NCBI RefSeq assembly: GCF_027925305.1
Contig: NZ_BSDR01000001.1
Coordinates: 3,986,501-4,050,500, forward strand
Origin: Desulforhabdus amnigena
Lineage (GTDB): Bacteria; Desulfobacterota; Syntrophobacteria; Syntrophobacterales; Syntrophobacteraceae
Reading direction: 5' to 3'
Length of the DNA stretch: 64,000 nucleotides
The translations under genes were made by a program, and so were the position numbers. The first letter of the stretch is position 1; the number at the start of each line of letters is the position of its first letter. Shown piece by piece: positions 20,350 through 28,502 of this stretch. The notes under the pieces are model-generated. The model was not told the DNA's origin and did not search any database. It saw nothing but the letters and a program-made list of their open reading frames with translations.

Positions 20350-20880
20350 TTACTGTTTCCGGCTCACCTGCTGGTGTCCACCGTCTTCAGCCTCATCGGC
20401 GTGGGCCATTGTCTGCTTTGCCAGATGCCGTTTGATCTTCGTTTCCTCATGCTCCGACCATTTCAAGATGAGCCAGTAGCCAAGGCTCATAGCCAGAACC
20501 AATGCTGCCGTGGCCCAGATGTAATCCGAGCTGATCTTGGAAAAATCCAGGATGATAACCTTTCGCGCAATGGCCATAAGGGCAGTAGCCATGACTATCT
20601 TGACGTGGATCACGTCATCCTGAAGATAGACCGTTATGTTGATGAATATCTCTATGGCAATCAAAACGGCCATAAACGCACCAAAGGTATCTAAAATATC
20701 ACTGATGGTCAGCATCATGAACGGGGGATCCATCAGATGGGAATATAATACCCATGCCACATCGATGACTCCCCATAGGATGACCAACGTCATCAGTATT
20801 GCCAGAAGCCGAACGGCGAAGCGAATAATGCTTTTCAGCTTGAAGATCAATGGTTCCTGCATGGAATAGAGCTCATCCAT
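20350..20880 (-). CDS. PsiE-family membrane protein
   Basis: This 176-residue protein has about four transmembrane helices ('FAVRLLAILMTLVILWGVID', 'AFMAVLIAIEIFINITVYL', 'IWATAALVLAMSLGYWLIL') and a charged C-terminal tail. The 'HVKIVMATALMAIARKVIIL' segment resembles the phosphate-starvation-inducible PsiE family, whose role is unknown. The gene converges on the ATPase gene. No phosphate-regulatory site could be made out upstream. Confidence 0.75.
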   Translation of the reverse strand: MDELYSMQEPLIFKLKSIIRFAVRLLAILMTLVILWGVIDVAWVLYSHLMDPPFMMLTISDILDTFGAFMAVLIAIEIFINITVYLQDDVIHVKIVMATALMAIARKVIILDFSKISSDYIWATAALVLAMSLGYWLILKWSEHEETKIKRHLAKQTMAHADEAEDGGHQQVSRKQ

Positions 20881-20975
20881 GGCTCACTTTCTCCTTATTC
20901 TTCCATGATCCTGGCAGTCAAAGGGATATCCTAGTGAATGAACCCCGCACACATGAGAATCGAACCTTATGTATA

Positions 20976-21029
20976 AGGAGCGGCTTCCAGCCGCGACGAG
21001 AAGGCTGATCGTGGCTGGAAGCCGCTCCT
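20976..21029. repeat. Long-stem hairpin repeat, family D copy 1
   Basis: Two 21-base arms (20976-20996 and 21009-21029) form a near-perfect hairpin around a 12-base loop; the core is 'ggcttccagcc' and its complement. A diverged copy lies at 39351-39424. It sits between the psiE-like gene and gatA. It is too far from either gene to be a normal terminator and lacks a T-run. Confidence 0.8.
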
Positions 21030-21074
21030 AAAGGGCTGAAAGAGGTCCGGAATTCGGCTGTTCGCAGGATATAT

Positions 21075-21106
21075 AAAAAAGGGATAGAGTCGTGCCGGGT
21101 TATCCC
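21075..21106 (-). terminator. Probable gatA terminator
   Basis: On the minus strand, a gggata/tatccc hairpin is followed by a run of six T. It overlaps the gatA stop codon at 21100-21102. The stem is only six bases and its loop is long, so this is a moderate call. Confidence 0.5.
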
Positions 21107-22560
21107 AATTTCGGTTTCATCTTATGATGTTCGGTTGCCTGTTCGAATTGGTGGGCAATTCTGAGAATGATGTCTTCCCGAAAATGAGGACCGAGAATCT
21201 GAAGGCCTATCGGCAGATTCCCTGATGAGAAGCCGCAGGGGACCGAGATGCCCGGAATTCCCGCAAGACTGGCCGGCAGGGTGAATGCGTCACTCAAGTA
21301 CATCTGAAGAGGATCATCGATCTTTTCGCCAATCTTGAACGGAGTGATCGGGGCGACCGGAGTCAATATCGCATCGCACTTTTCAAAGGCATCCAGAAAA
21401 TCCCGGCGAATGAGCGTGCGCACCTGAGAGGCCTTCTTATAGTATGCGTCATAATAGCCGGCAGAAAGAACATAAGTCCCCAGCATGATGCGCCGCTTGA
21501 CTTCTGCTCCGAATCCCTGGGAACGACTTTGGCGATACATACTCATAAGGTCCTTGGAATTGGAGGCTCGAAGACCGTATTTGACCCCATCGTAGCGGGC
21601 CAGGTTGGAACTCGCTTCGGCTGGGGCTATGATGTAATAGGCTGCCACACCATAGTCGGTGTGAGGCAGGGAAACCTCCACGATTTCCGCGCCCAGTTGT
21701 TTGAGAGTTTCGATCGCCTTCTGGACTGACGCAGCCACATCGGGTTCGATTCCATCGATGAAGTATTCTTTGGGAATCCCCAGCCGAAGCCCCTTTATGG
21801 ACTGCCTGAGTGCCCCGCGGTAATCCGGGACGGGCAGATTCACGGAAGTGGAGTCTTTGGGGTCGTAACCGGCAATCTCCTGCAGGAGAAGGGCTGCATC
21901 TTCCACATCCTTCGTGATGGGGCCGATTTGATCCAAGGAAGACGCGAAAGCCACCAGGCCGAAACGGGAAACCCGGCCGTAGGTGGGTTTCAAGCCGACG
22001 ACACCGCAAAAAGAAGCGGGTTGACGAATGGAACCGCCTGTATCGGTTCCCAAGGAAGCCGCGCACAAATCCGCCGCAACGGCAGCGGCCGATCCGCCGC
22101 TCGATCCGCCCGGAACCCGCTCCGTATCCCAGGGATTATGTGTGGGGGTAAATCCGGAGTTCTCCGTAGACGAGCCCATTGCGAATTCATCCATGTTGTT
22201 TTTCCCCAGTAAAATGGCCCCGGCTTTATAGATGCGTTCCGCAACCGTCCCATCGTAGGGGGGAATGAAATTTTCCAGAATACGGGACCCGCAGGTGGTT
22301 CGGAATCCTTTGGTACAGATGACGTCTTTGATGCCGAGAGGGATACCGGCCAGAGGGGAAGCGGCGAGGTCTTTGCGGCCATCATCGTAAAGCTGTGCTT
22401 CTTTTAGCGCCTCGTCTTTCATCAAGGTCAAAAAGGAGCTCAGCAGAGGATCGATGCTTTCAATGCGTTCGAAATATGCCGTAACCGCTTCGGTGGTACT
22501 CACCTCCTTGCGGAGGAGTAGTTCACGGAGTTCGTGAATGGTAAGGGAGTGGAGATCCAT
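21100..22560 (-). CDS. gatA: Asp/Glu-tRNA amidotransferase subunit A
   Basis: GatA is the glutaminase/amidase subunit of GatCAB, which converts misacylated Glu-tRNA(Gln) or Asp-tRNA(Asn) to the correct amidated form. The 486-residue product carries the Ser-Ser-Lys amidase triad: K78 in 'PLGIKDVI', S153 in the '[12 protein letters not shown]' region, and S177 in '[12 protein letters not shown]'. Length is normal. gatC lies just upstream; gatB is not in the window. Confidence 0.97.
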   Translation of the reverse strand: MDLHSLTIHELRELLLRKEVSTTEAVTAYFERIESIDPLLSSFLTLMKDEALKEAQLYDDGRKDLAASPLAGIPLGIKDVICTKGFRTTCGSRILENFIPPYDGTVAERIYKAGAILLGKNNMDEFAMGSSTENSGFTPTHNPWDTERVPGGSSGGSAAAVAADLCAASLGTDTGGSIRQPASFCGVVGLKPTYGRVSRFGLVAFASSLDQIGPITKDVEDAALLLQEIAGYDPKDSTSVNLPVPDYRGALRQSIKGLRLGIPKEYFIDGIEPDVAASVQKAIETLKQLGAEIVEVSLPHTDYGVAAYYIIAPAEASSNLARYDGVKYGLRASNSKDLMSMYRQSRSQGFGAEVKRRIMLGTYVLSAGYYDAYYKKASQVRTLIRRDFLDAFEKCDAILTPVAPITPFKIGEKIDDPLQMYLSDAFTLPASLAGIPGISVPCGFSSGNLPIGLQILGPHFREDIILRIAHQFEQATEHHKMKPKLG

Positions 22561-22628
22561 GCTGATAACCTCTTTTCTATCGGATCATAATATGCTGGGG
22601 AAGAAATACATGGTTTTGTTCTTCTGCA

Positions 22629-22919
22629 TCAAATCACTTTGGGAACGATAAAACTCACGCCATCGGTTTGTGGAGCGTTTGCCAGCACCAGTTTGCGATC
22701 CAGAGACGGCTGTACTTCATCCTGGCGGAAGACGTTTTGAAGCTGGATGGCGTGTGTTGTATGAGGAATCTTCGAAGTATCCAACTCATTGAGTTTATCC
22801 ATGTAAGTCAACACCTGATTCATTTGCTCCGTCATTTGAGTCTCTTCCTGATCGGAGAGCTCCAGTCTCGCAAGTTTCGCAACGTGGCGAACCTCTTCCC
22901 GCGTGATTTTTTCATTCAT
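22629..22919 (-). CDS. gatC: Asp/Glu-tRNA amidotransferase subunit C
   Basis: A 96-residue GatC, the small subunit that wraps and stabilises GatA in the GatCAB transamidosome. It shows the family signature 'ITREEVRHVAKLARLELS' at the start and 'MTEQMNQVLTYMDKLNELDT' in the middle. It lies 68 bases upstream of gatA on the same strand and is probably co-transcribed with it. Confidence 0.95.
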   Translation of the reverse strand: MNEKITREEVRHVAKLARLELSDQEETQMTEQMNQVLTYMDKLNELDTSKIPHTTHAIQLQNVFRQDEVQPSLDRKLVLANAPQTDGVSFIVPKVI

Positions 22920-22949
22920 CTTGTTGATCCATCCTTTACTGTTTCTTAG

Positions 22950-23055
22950 AACCTATCCGGAAAGCTCCTGTAGACTTTGGAACACCCCCCTTAGTCCTCC
23001 CCTCGAGGGGGGAATTGAAAGGGGGCCGCTGCCGGGGACGGTCTTCGGATAGGCT
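22950..23055. repeat. Palindromic intergenic element with inverted ends
   Basis: The element is bounded by 'aacctatccg' (22950-22959) and 'cggataggct' (23046-23055), an inverted pair with one mismatch. Inside is a GC-rich block 'cccctcgaggggggaatt' and further C/G runs that can fold. It fills the space between gatC and the HExxH gene. A loosely similar C/G-run block lies near 45875-45950. Confidence 0.55.
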
Positions 23056-23092
23056 TTTAATGATGTTTGGAGAGAATACGCAAACTCACTTT

Positions 23093-23668
23093 TTATTCGT
23101 TTGAAGCCTTCTCCCGGGTACCATAAAAGGTTTCCATGGTGCGACAATCCTTGAATGCCAGCAAAACTTCCGGAAGACCTTTGATCTTGCAGTTTTTCAG
23201 AAGCTGGTAGGTCAGGGCGTGAACACGCCCTTCCTCGGCTTCCTGTTCATTGGGGGTACTGTAAAATCTTTGGAGGAATTTGGCAAAGCGTATCACATGA
23301 ATCAGTTCATGGGTGACGATATACGTTGTGAGAGGAAGAAGTTCGATATGCGGGTCCCTCTGGACGGCTTTCCTGATCATGTGATCCTGCAGGCAGATCT
23401 TAAAAAAGTCTCCGGTCTCGCTCCCTCTGAGCCGTTGATGTGGTGATTGCGCATATCGATGGACCTGAGCGAAGGCGATATCGACGATTTCTTCTTCCAG
23501 CAAATCTTTTAGTGATTGAATGTCATAGCGGTAGCGCTTCCATTCCGATGTGGAAATCTTGTAAAAATCGCTGATGAGCTCTTCCGAAATGGAGATGGAT
23601 TGCCTCAATACGGCAATCTCTTCCTTGTTAAACGGAATCCGCTCGATATTTTCTGGTTTTTTGCTCAC
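23093..23668 (-). CDS. Uncharacterised HExxH-containing protein
   Basis: This 191-residue protein belongs to no family recognised here. It contains HELIH at residues 120-124, the zincin-type HExxH zinc motif, followed about 20 residues later by an acidic group ('EQEAEEGRVH', 141-150) that could supply the third ligand. The N-terminal half is helical and charged. No signal peptide is visible, so it is probably cytoplasmic. The start is a GTG. It is between gatC and the sigma-54 regulator, on the same strand as both. A metalloprotease role is inference from the motif alone. Confidence 0.75.
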   Translation of the reverse strand: MSKKPENIERIPFNKEEIAVLRQSISISEELISDFYKISTSEWKRYRYDIQSLKDLLEEEIVDIAFAQVHRYAQSPHQRLRGSETGDFFKICLQDHMIRKAVQRDPHIELLPLTTYIVTHELIHVIRFAKFLQRFYSTPNEQEAEEGRVHALTYQLLKNCKIKGLPEVLLAFKDCRTMETFYGTREKASNE

Positions 23669-23762
23669 CGGGCTGCATCCTGTCAGTCACGCATGTTCCT
23701 CTTTGTGCTGTTGCCAGGGAGATTCACCAAAGCGTATTTCCCTGGAATCCCTATTACAGTTC

Positions 23763-25208
23763 CTAATCCGCAGGAGGATTTTCTCCTCCCGCGCGCTTGC
23801 TTGAAAGTTCAATGCCATATTTCTTGATCTTGTAGTGGATCGCGCGCCGGCTGATTCCCAGGAGCTGCGCCGCATCCTTCTGCACCCACCCGGCCTGCTG
23901 AAGGGCACGAATGATAGCGTGTCGCTCGCTGTCTTCCAGGGATAAAGAATCGCTTTCAGGCGGTGGTGGAGCGGCGGCCCGATGCGGAGCGTGCGGGAGC
24001 CCCGAGAGATGAAGGTCACTGGGATGCAGCACCCCGTTTCTGCACAATACCACTCCCCCCTCCAAGGCGTTCTTGAGTTCCCGAACATTTCCCGGCCATG
24101 GGTACTCCATGAGCCATTTCACAGTCTCGGTGGGGAGCTTTATAGGAGGGAGTTTATGGCTCTCGCAGAATGACTGAATAAAGTGTTGAGCCAGTATGGG
24201 GATATCCTCTTTTCTGTCGCGCAGCGGCGGGATTTTGAGCGTTACGACGCGGAGGCGGTAATAGAGGTCTTCACGAAAAGTGCCAGCTTCCACTTCTTCG
24301 GGCAGGTCTACGTTCGTGGCGGAAATGACGCGGCAATCGACGGAGATTTCTTTCAGATCTCCAATCCTGCGTATTTTCCGGTCCTCCAGAAACCTGAGGA
24401 GGCGGACCTGCATTTCAGGGGAGATGTTTCCGATTTCATCCAGAAACAAAGTTCCGTGGTCGGCCGCTTCGATCAAGCCCTTCTTGTCCCGGATGGCATG
24501 AGTGAAAGCGCCTCGCACGTGTCCGAAAAGTTCACTTTCAAGAAGCCCCGTAGGGGTGGAACCACAATCCACCACAACAAAAGGATGTTCGCGGCGGGGG
24601 CCTCTTTCATGGATCAGGTGGGCCACGCGCTCCTTGCCCACGCCGCTTTCTCCCAGCAGAAGCACATTCACGTCGCTCGGAGCGATCCGTTCTATCAGGT
24701 CATAAAGTTCCTGCATGGCAGGGCTCTTGCCCGTATAGAGCACTTGGTCCAGAGGTGGAACCGCCTCCTTAGGTGGAACCGCCTCCTTCTCCTTTCGGGG
24801 CTCCATAACGGTTTGCCGCTTGAGGATTTCATTTACCTTCGACAGGAGATCACGCCCGCTGAACGGTTTGGTCAGGTAATCCACTGCACCGGCCTTGACG
24901 GCACTGACCGCATCCGGAATGGTTCCGTAAGCCGTGAGAAAGATAACGGGAAGTTCAGGGTAAAGAGCGTGTACCTCTTTAAAAAGATCCATTCCCCCCA
25001 TTCCCGGCATGCGGACATCGGAGATCATCAGATTTACTGGATGATCTTTAATGATCTCCAATGCTTCTGTCCCGGAGGTTGCCGTGAGAACCTGAAAATC
25101 AGCCGATGTGAGGCGGGCTTCCAAGACTTCCAGAATATGAGAATCATCATCCACAATCAGGATGGTTTGTTTCACACTCAAGATTTGCTCCAATTTTGAG
25201 GTTCTCAT
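23763..25208 (-). CDS. Sigma-54-dependent response regulator, NtrC/GlrR type
   Basis: A 481-residue activator with three domains. A receiver domain (about 15-130) has phospho-acceptor D64 in 'LMISDVRMPG'. An AAA+ domain has Walker A 'GESGVGKE' near 186 and 'GTLFLDEIGNI'. A Fis-type helix-turn-helix lies near the C-terminus ('AAQLLGISRRAIHYKIKKYG'). The sigma-54 contact loop is GAFTHA (233-238) instead of the usual GAFTGA. The linker holds a tandem 18-base duplication. Its start overlaps the end of the lipoprotein gene by four bases. The kinase-lipoprotein-regulator order matches E. coli glrK-qseG-glrR. Confidence 0.93.
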   Translation of the reverse strand: MRTSKLEQILSVKQTILIVDDDSHILEVLEARLTSADFQVLTATSGTEALEIIKDHPVNLMISDVRMPGMGGMDLFKEVHALYPELPVIFLTAYGTIPDAVSAVKAGAVDYLTKPFSGRDLLSKVNEILKRQTVMEPRKEKEAVPPKEAVPPLDQVLYTGKSPAMQELYDLIERIAPSDVNVLLLGESGVGKERVAHLIHERGPRREHPFVVVDCGSTPTGLLESELFGHVRGAFTHAIRDKKGLIEAADHGTLFLDEIGNISPEMQVRLLRFLEDRKIRRIGDLKEISVDCRVISATNVDLPEEVEAGTFREDLYYRLRVVTLKIPPLRDRKEDIPILAQHFIQSFCESHKLPPIKLPTETVKWLMEYPWPGNVRELKNALEGGVVLCRNGVLHPSDLHLSGLPHAPHRAAAPPPPESDSLSLEDSERHAIIRALQQAGWVQKDAAQLLGISRRAIHYKIKKYGIELSSKRAGGENPPAD

Positions 25209-25885
25209 GGTGAGGATATCTCTTGTTTCTTTTCCTGAAATTTCAAGTGAATTTCTTCAAGAGAATTGATCTGCTTTTTCAGCTTTTTTACTTCTTTTTC
25301 TTTAATGTCGAGCCTGGATTTGATGCGTTCGATTTCCTTATCACGGGCGCGAAGGAGCTCCTTGCATGTCAGGTAGCTATTGTAGATATTGCTGTGTTCG
25401 GCATTCCTGGAAGGCTTCTTTGCTGACGGCAAGGGAACGCTTTCAGAAGTGCCTGGCGGCACAAGCCGTTCCAGAAAGGGAGTAATCATCCGGGGGTCCT
25501 GCCCCTCGAGATCAGTGACGCTCTCCTCGCTCCAACACTCCCAGACACCCATGGCCTGGCTGAATTCTTCAGGGCTCTGGGCCAGAATAAGACGTGTGAC
25601 AGCCAGAGCATACAGGGCCCGGTGGCGAATTTTCTCGTTTTCGGTGTTTTCACTCATCACTTCAAAGAGAGCTGCAGCTTTTCTGTAATCACCATTTTGA
25701 AATGCTGCCATGCCTTCCTTCCAGTTAGACAAATGCAATTTATCTTCCGAAGAGGTTTCTTTGATGACTGTTACTTCACCCTTTTGAACCGGAGGCAAAG
25801 AACTGCACCCCGCTCCCAAAACGAGAATAGTGAATAAACCGATACAATATAATAAATTTATTTGAAGAATTTGCCTTTGCATCAC
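25205..25885 (-). CDS. Lipoprotein of the two-component operon (QseG-like position)
   Basis: The 226-residue product has a lipoprotein signal with lipobox LGAGC (C27). The middle (about 55-100) resembles a TPR-like helical hairpin ('[20 protein letters not shown]'). The C-terminus is a charged coiled coil ('[17 protein letters not shown]'). It overlaps both neighbours by four bases and so is co-translated with the kinase and regulator. E. coli QseG sits in the same place and acts as an outer-membrane lipoprotein that stimulates its kinase; a similar job is inferred here from position and not from clear homology. Confidence 0.8.
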   Translation of the reverse strand: MMQRQILQINLLYCIGLFTILVLGAGCSSLPPVQKGEVTVIKETSSEDKLHLSNWKEGMAAFQNGDYRKAAALFEVMSENTENEKIRHRALYALAVTRLILAQSPEEFSQAMGVWECWSEESVTDLEGQDPRMITPFLERLVPPGTSESVPLPSAKKPSRNAEHSNIYNSYLTCKELLRARDKEIERIKSRLDIKEKEVKKLKKQINSLEEIHLKFQEKKQEISSP

Positions 25886-27348
25886 CCTGGTTCTTCCTCC
25901 GATGCGATCGGAAGGGTAAAAGTAAACGTGCTGCCTTGCCCCAGTTGACTCTCCACCCAGATGGTTCCCCCATGCGCTTCAATGATATGCTTGGAAATGC
26001 TCAGACCCAGTCCGACACCGTCCACCTGGTCCCGCATTCCTGTAGCTCTGTAATACTTGTGAAAAACCATGGGGAGTTCTTCTGCGGGGATTCCGGAGCC
26101 TTTGTCAGAAACACAGAACTTCAGCCATTTTGAATCCCCATCTTGATCGAGTTCTATTCGTACAATAATATCGCTTCCAGGGGAAGAGAACTTGATGGCA
26201 TTTCCCAAAAGATTCAACAGAACCTGTTGAAGATTTTCGGGATCTCCCAAAGCGTGTGGAACGTTGTTGGGGATCTGCGTCTCAATCCGGATGTCCTTCG
26301 CTTCGGCAGCGGGTGTCATGCGATAGATGCTGCCCGAGACGAGGCTCACGGGATCGAATCGCTGACGTCGTATGGGGACCGCTCCCGCCTCCAGGCGGGA
26401 TACCTGCATGAGATGGTTCAGCAAATCACAAATGCGCTCGATTTCACGACTTGCAATCTCCAGAAAACGCCTTTGCCGGTCATTGATCTTGCCCATGACT
26501 TCTTCCGCAATGAGGTTTACCGATTCACGGATGGATGTCAATGGTGTTCTGATTTCGTGGCTCAGCATGGAAATGAAGTCGGATCGCATGCGTTCCTCAT
26601 CTTTGAGACGGTTGGCCATGTCATTGAATGCCCCTGCAACTTCACCAAATTCATCCTTCGTACGTATGCGGATGGGTTCCCTCAGTCCATCGCGTGAAAC
26701 GGAATGGATTCCTCGAAGAAGTTCCCGCAGAGGCCGGCTCATGGAACGGGTCAGGAATATAATCCCTAGTAAACCGAGTAAGGCGGAGAATGCCAACCCC
26801 ACAACCCCCCACCTTACGGCCATTTGCCCACGGTCATTGAGGGTTCTCATTTCCGATTCGATCTGTTGTTCATTTTCCATTCTTGCCTTGGAGATCCGTT
26901 GGATCCAGTCGTTGATGACCTGCTCGGGGATCCAGAGTATATTGGACGATTCCACTTCCTCCGAGTTTTCAGAACCTTTCGGGAGCTGGCCAACGTAATC
27001 CTTGAAAAGCTCTTTCCAGGGATTCTGATTGTCTGCCGTAGTGCCTTCGAGAAAAAGGACTTCTGTCAAGTTCTCTTCAAATTGTTTCTGGGCTGACGCG
27101 AAATATGTTTTATAATCTTCTTTTTTCAGCAAATTGTATTTGCTTTCCGTTTCCGCCATCCATAGCAGGCTTTCGATCATTTTCTTGGAAGCGGAGGATA
27201 TCTTGTAGTTTTTGTTCACAATATCTTCAGATATTCTCATGATTTGCTGAATGTGGATGAACAGAATGACAATTGTGCCGTAAAAAATTGAAATCAGAAC
27301 AAAATAGAACAAGAAAAATTTGATCGTTATTCCAAATTTTATTTTCAT
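25882..27348 (-). CDS. HAMP-domain sensor histidine kinase
   Basis: The 488-residue kinase has a first membrane helix (about 8-32), a periplasmic helical region to about 178, a second helix (about 180-200), and a HAMP domain. The dimerisation/phospho-acceptor domain carries H264 in '[11 protein letters not shown]', and the C-terminal ATPase domain has N-box '[12 protein letters not shown]' and 'DKGSGIP'. It overlaps the lipoprotein gene and should phosphorylate the sigma-54 regulator. The signal is unknown; the predicted all-helical sensor region and lipoprotein partner point to envelope sensing. Confidence 0.93.
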   Translation of the reverse strand: MKIKFGITIKFFLFYFVLISIFYGTIVILFIHIQQIMRISEDIVNKNYKISSASKKMIESLLWMAETESKYNLLKKEDYKTYFASAQKQFEENLTEVLFLEGTTADNQNPWKELFKDYVGQLPKGSENSEEVESSNILWIPEQVINDWIQRISKARMENEQQIESEMRTLNDRGQMAVRWGVVGLAFSALLGLLGIIFLTRSMSRPLRELLRGIHSVSRDGLREPIRIRTKDEFGEVAGAFNDMANRLKDEERMRSDFISMLSHEIRTPLTSIRESVNLIAEEVMGKINDRQRRFLEIASREIERICDLLNHLMQVSRLEAGAVPIRRQRFDPVSLVSGSIYRMTPAAEAKDIRIETQIPNNVPHALGDPENLQQVLLNLLGNAIKFSSPGSDIIVRIELDQDGDSKWLKFCVSDKGSGIPAEELPMVFHKYYRATGMRDQVDGVGLGLSISKHIIEAHGGTIWVESQLGQGSTFTFTLPIASEEEPG

Positions 27349-27671
27349 CGATCTCCCGATTTATCGTCAAACCCGCCTGGCTTGGTGATTTCCATCTCAT
27401 TGCTGGCAGAATCCATGATAATCTTTATGGCCCCGAGGCCGAGTTAGGAATTATAACCGAAGTTTCAATGATATATGAAGAATTTTCAGGAGGACAATGG
27501 CGGCTCCGTTCCAATCTCTGTGATGCGCATTTTGAAAGGAAAAATGGCTTGGATCTTATCATGGGAAGGTGTATGTAGACGGTTCGTCTTTCTGCGGCAT
27601 CGGTGCAATCCGCGGATATGCAAGTGGGGCGGTTACGAAATAACTTAGTGGTTACTCAATAAAGGGATATT
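27349..27671. other. Divergent intergenic region
   Basis: This 323-base gap separates the kinase (minus) from the TauE-like gene (plus). It contains 'atccgcggat' near 27608, resembling part of repeat family C. The direct repeat 'ggttac' flanks the region before the plus-strand ribosome site aaaggga. No gene was found; promoters for both directions must lie here. Confidence 0.4.
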
Positions 27672-28031
27672 ATGGACTGGAACTTGGTGATGATGGTTGT
27701 CTATGGGGTCCTTGTTGGTGTGGGGGCATCCTTTACGGGTTTGGGGGGAGGATTTCTGATGGTCCCCTATTTGCTGTTCCTGGGATACTCGGCGCAAAAA
27801 TCCGTGGGGACATCGTTTCTCGCCATTTTGGTGATTTCCGTTTCAGCCCTTGTCGCACACAACAAATTGGCAAATGTTGATTATAAGGCAGGTATATTGC
27901 TCGGCATCGGTGGCATTATAGGAGCTCAGGTGGGTGCGCGTCTCGTAGAACATATATCTACAGCCAGCTTCAAGAAAATATTCTCTGCCATACTGGTTGC
28001 GCTTGCTGCTTATCTCTTTTTCAAGAAGTAG
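27672..28031 (+). CDS. Half-size TauE/SafE-family membrane protein
   Basis: A 119-residue, about four-helix protein with the TauE/SafE (DUF81) signature 'GVGASFTGLGGGFLMVPYLL' and 'KSVGTSFLAILVISVSALVAH'. Family members usually have two such halves in about 250 residues and export sulfite or organosulfonates. This one is a single repeat and may act as a dimer. The end FFKK is natural, and no second half follows. A good aaaggga site precedes the ATG. Substrate unknown. Confidence 0.85.
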   Translation: MDWNLVMMVVYGVLVGVGASFTGLGGGFLMVPYLLFLGYSAQKSVGTSFLAILVISVSALVAHNKLANVDYKAGILLGIGGIIGAQVGARLVEHISTASFKKIFSAILVALAAYLFFKK

Positions 28032-28128
28032 GTATTGAGAAGAGGATCAAATCCTGGCCGATTTTTCTAGATCCCTGGAATAAAATCACTCTAAGATCAT
28101 GCGTACGCAATAGAATTGAGGTCATTTT

Positions 28129-28413
28129 ATGGAAAAAGGCTTGCTTGCTCTCGGCTTCATCGCCCAAGGGCTTTTTTCGGCAAGATTCCTGGTGCAGTGG
28201 ATTGCCAGTGAACGGGTGGGCAAAAGTGTGGTTCCCCTCTCATTTTGGTTCCTGAGCGTGGCGGGTGGAGGGCTCTTGCTTGTCTATGCCATACTGCGCC
28301 GGGATCCGGTATTTATCGTTGGACAGGCGGGGGGGTTGCTGATTTATATTAGAAATGTTTGTTTGATTTATAAGGAACGCTTTGCAAAGCGCGAAAGCGC
28401 CGACGAAGAATGA
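28129..28413 (+). CDS. LAB_N-domain membrane protein (lipid A biosynthesis N-terminal-like)
   Basis: This 94-residue protein with about three helices matches the small 'lipid A biosynthesis N-terminal' domain ('GFIAQGLFSARFLVQWIASERVGKSVVPLSFWFLS', quoted only in pieces elsewhere) that is found fused to some LpxB proteins or as a stand-alone gene beside glycosyltransferases. It may help flip or present polyprenyl-linked sugars; this is inference. It precedes the ArnT-like gene by about 90 bases on the same strand. Confidence 0.82.
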   Translation: MEKGLLALGFIAQGLFSARFLVQWIASERVGKSVVPLSFWFLSVAGGGLLLVYAILRRDPVFIVGQAGGLLIYIRNVCLIYKERFAKRESADEE

Positions 28414-28502
28414 ACGACTGTTGTCTTTGAAAAAATGCATGGATCTCTTCGCTGATTCCGGGCTGCATGATTTGAACCCCGATACTTTTGGGATGGTTTT
28501 AC

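Noticed and set aside
24183-25199. A 338-codon plus-strand ORF opposite the sigma-54 regulator
   Set aside because: It mirrors a conserved NtrC-type gene and has no signal or motif of its own.
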